Origin: an uncultured Bacteroidales bacterium
Lineage (GTDB): Bacteria; Bacteroidota; Bacteroidia; Bacteroidales; Bacteroidaceae
Assembly (NCBI GenBank): GCA_902775975.1
Contig: CACYOC010000010.1
Coordinates: 1-55,011 of the forward strand
Direction of reading: 5' to 3'
Length of the DNA stretch: 55,011 nucleotides
Shown here: positions 53,458 through 55,011 of the stretch, piece by piece
Position numbering within the stretch: position 1 is the first letter of the stretch
How the letters are laid out: each line of letters begins with the position of its first letter
Program-made: the position numbers and the translations under genes
Notes under the pieces: generated by a model
The model's database searches: none
Seen by the model: only the letters and a program-made list of their open reading frames with translations
What the model was told of the DNA's origin: nothing

Positions 53458-53462
53458 GGTCT

Positions 53463-53487
53463 CGCTGAGGGCCCTGTACCCTCAGCG
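53463..53487 (+). terminator. Terminator of the secreted-protein unit
   Basis: CGCTGAGGG (53463-53471) pairs with CCCTCAGCG (53479-53487), then TTT. It begins 6 bases after the stop codon. Confidence 0.75.
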
Positions 53488-53507
53488 TTTCCTAAAGACA
53501 ACAACGC

Positions 53508-53538
53508 GCGAAGCTCTCTGACAAACAGGGAGCTTCGC
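53508..53538. terminator. Second hairpin, possible terminator
   Basis: GCGAAGCTCTCTG (53508-53520) and CAGGGAGCTTCGC (53526-53538) form a 13-bp stem with one G-U pair and a 5-base loop, 20 bases after the first hairpin. There is no long T-run on either side. Confidence 0.5.
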
Positions 53539-53609
53539 TATTCATAGGGCTGTCTATAGGGCAAAAAGAGAAGATGAACGAAAATTTTTGTAAACGTTGA
53601 TTTGACACA

Positions 53610-53691
53610 TTTGCTTGAAAAAAAGCGTTAAAATATATAATATTCGTTTGAAAAAGTGCGTTGAGATAGTGGTTATTCGTTTGAAAAAGTG
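53610..53691 (+). repeat. Three direct repeats at 33-base spacing before the AAA ATPase gene
   Basis: The core TTTGAAAAAGTG (degenerate as CTTGAAAAAAAGCG in the first copy) recurs with its G at 53617, 53650 and 53683, exactly 33 bases apart, about three helical turns. The last copy sits immediately before the -7 box, so these are good candidates for operator sites. Confidence 0.8.
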
Positions 53692-53699
53692 TATCTTTG
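53692..53699 (+). promoter_or_regulatory. -7 box of the AAA ATPase gene
   Basis: TATCTTTG on the plus strand, 22 bases before the ATG at 53722. The third direct repeat lies directly upstream of it. Confidence 0.7.
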
Positions 53700-53721
53700 C
53701 AGCACAAAATCGTTTTAAAAT

Positions 53722-55011
53722 ATGCTGAAAAGGAAAATAGAAGACTCTCTTACCCTGTGGAAAGACTCAACAGGACACAAGCCTTTGGTGATAATGGGCA
53801 TTCGTCAGTGTGGTAAGACTTTCATAGCACAGCACTTCGCAAAAACAAACTACAAGACTGTTGTCTATATCAATTTCATAAAGCAGCCTGAGCGTATCAC
53901 GGCGTTTCTTGGTGCAAAAGATGTGGACACCATTTTATTGAACTTGTCCGCACAGATTTCTGGAGTGACTTTCACTCCCGGAGAGACGTGTTTTATCTTT
54001 GATGAAATACAAGAATGCCCAGAAGCACGCACTTCACTGAAGTTCTTCAAGGAGGACGGACGCTTCGATGTGATTGCAACAGGTTCACTACTTGGAGTGC
54101 AGGGGTATGGTGATGAACTAAAGAAACGACACCGCAGGTTGTCAAAAACGAAAGATCCTGGCATCAATTCTGTGCCAGTCGGCTCTGAAGACATCATTGA
54201 AATGTATCCGTTGGACTTTGAGGAGTTCCTTTGGGCCAACGGCATGAGCACTGGAGTTATTGACGCTCTCTCAAAGTGCTACGCGCAAGAATCTCCTGTT
54301 CCTGCCGGCATACATGTTGCCTTGAAGAATATGCTGAACCTTTATGTCGCTGTCGGAGGACTACCTGATGCTGTCAATGCATTCCTCAGAACCAATAACA
54401 TGAACGAGGTCAGAAAGGTCTATCAGTCCATCTTGAAGGAGTATCGCGACGATATGGTAAAGTATGCTCCCGATAAAGACAAGCCACATATCCGTGAGTG
54501 TTTCAACTCCGTACCAAAACAGTTGGCAAAGGAAAACAAAAAATTCCAGTATAGTAAGGTGAAGCCAGGAGGGCGCGGAGAGACTTATGCCGGGTCGCTA
54601 CAATGGTTGGAAGATGCAGGTATTATCTGCCGCTGCTACAATACAGACATCACTGGGCTTCCGATGGAAGGCAATGCCAAGGACAATGTTTTCAAAGTAT
54701 ATATGTCCGATATTGGCTTGCTCGTAGAGATGCTTGGAGAGGGAACACGCGCTGACATTCTTCAAGGCAATCTTGGTGGTTTCAAAGGTGCTATATACGA
54801 GAATCTGATGGCCGACACACTTCACAAGAAAACGCAGAACCTTTACTATTTCCAAAAGGATTCAGGATTGGAATTAGATTTTCTTGTGCGAATGAACGGA
54901 GAGTGTGTTCCACTGGAAGTCAAGGCAAAGTCAAGCAAGGCTAAAAGTGCAAGAACTGTTTTGAACCACCCAGAGAAGTATCATGTCAAACAGATTATAA
55001 AGTTCGGTGAT
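53722..55011 (+). CDS. AAA ATPase with DUF4143 domain (partial, cut by right edge)
   Basis: At least 430 residues; the frame is open to the window end. Starts MLKRKIEDSLTLWKDS. Walker A GIRQCGKT (26-33), Walker B FIFDEIQECPEA (about 91-102), a sensor segment VIATGSLLG, the DUF4143 part with YVAVGGLPDAVNAFL, and near the edge LELDFLV and VPLEVKAK, the D...ExK pattern of a restriction-endonuclease-like fold. This family is very common and often multi-copy in Bacteroidales, with unknown function; some are suspected to be mobile or defence linked. It is more AT-rich than the housekeeping genes. Confidence 0.85.
   Translation, partial: MLKRKIEDSLTLWKDSTGHKPLVIMGIRQCGKTFIAQHFAKTNYKTVVYINFIKQPERITAFLGAKDVDTILLNLSAQISGVTFTPGETCFIFDEIQECPEARTSLKFFKEDGRFDVIATGSLLGVQGYGDELKKRHRRLSKTKDPGINSVPVGSEDIIEMYPLDFEEFLWANGMSTGVIDALSKCYAQESPVPAGIHVALKNMLNLYVAVGGLPDAVNAFLRTNNMNEVRKVYQSILKEYRDDMVKYAPDKDKPHIRECFNSVPKQLAKENKKFQYSKVKPGGRGETYAGSLQWLEDAGIICRCYNTDITGLPMEGNAKDNVFKVYMSDIGLLVEMLGEGTRADILQGNLGGFKGAIYENLMADTLHKKTQNLYYFQKDSGLELDFLVRMNGECVPLEVKAKSSKAKSARTVLNHPEKYHVKQIIKFGD

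Noticed and set aside
53492-53707. 71-codon leftward ORF with repeated LFQTN
   Set aside because: The repeated peptide simply reflects the three 33-base-spaced direct repeats of the promoter region read backwards.

Overview
The window looks like a chromosomal segment of a Bacteroidales bacterium, most likely a gut or rumen Prevotella-type (Prevotellaceae) genome. Support comes from the type IX secretion pair PorU/PorV, a GldH lipoprotein, BspA-like leucine-rich surface proteins, a hybrid-two-component-type regulator, and many promoters of the Bacteroidota form (a -7 box TAnnTTTG, often TATCTTTG, and a TTG near -33) instead of sigma70 promoters. Functions are called by reading protein motifs; no database search was possible.

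Layout. 1-7.0 kb: a PAP2 phosphatase/outer-membrane-barrel protein, then an AT-rich accessory patch (BspA-like LRR protein, FRG-domain protein with a folded leader, and an AlbA/Schlafen-type ATPase). 7.1-10.8 kb: tRNA-Lys and the leftward housekeeping set holB-ricT-gldH-tdk. 10.9-19.6 kb: a surface glycan region (lone receiver protein, Wzx-type flippase, two glycosyltransferases, two tandem acyltransferases, a TarI/IspD-like cytidylyltransferase, an epimerase and a LicD protein). 19.6-24.6 kb: nadD, gmk, yicC, fucI and an N-acetylglucosamine kinase-like gene. 24.7-35.1 kb: a large MscS channel, a small barrel protein, the Kdo genes kdsA-kdsD, a degenerate hybrid sensor/AraC regulator and a cardiolipin synthase. 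35.1-38.1 kb: a TPR protein and a solute-binding-like lipoprotein. 38.2-48.2 kb: an FAH-family enzyme, porU-porV, ispF, clpB and radA. 48.4-53.5 kb: two secreted repeat proteins. The right edge cuts an AAA/DUF4143 ATPase.

How the genes work together: much of the window serves the cell envelope. kdsA/kdsD make Kdo for lipid A-core; the flippase, glycosyltransferases, acyltransferases and TarI-epimerase-LicD group probably build and decorate an exported glycan; PorU/PorV process and anchor type IX secreted cargo, of which the LRR and carbohydrate-binding-like proteins are plausible examples.

The most striking signal is a set of different short tandem repeats. Two lie inside reading frames and have periods that are not multiples of three: eight bases in the AlbA-type ATPase and seven bases just before the C-terminal tail of the secreted protein at 52.3-53.5 kb. 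Gain or loss of one unit would truncate or replace the C-terminus in both, so phase variation is a concrete and testable prediction. Others lie directly before ispF (seven bases), after fucI (eight) and after mscS (22). Other highlights are a regulator that keeps the hybrid two-component layout but has lost its kinase ATPase domain, phospho-His and phospho-Asp, and a nested inverted repeat with a small ORF in the leader of the FRG gene.
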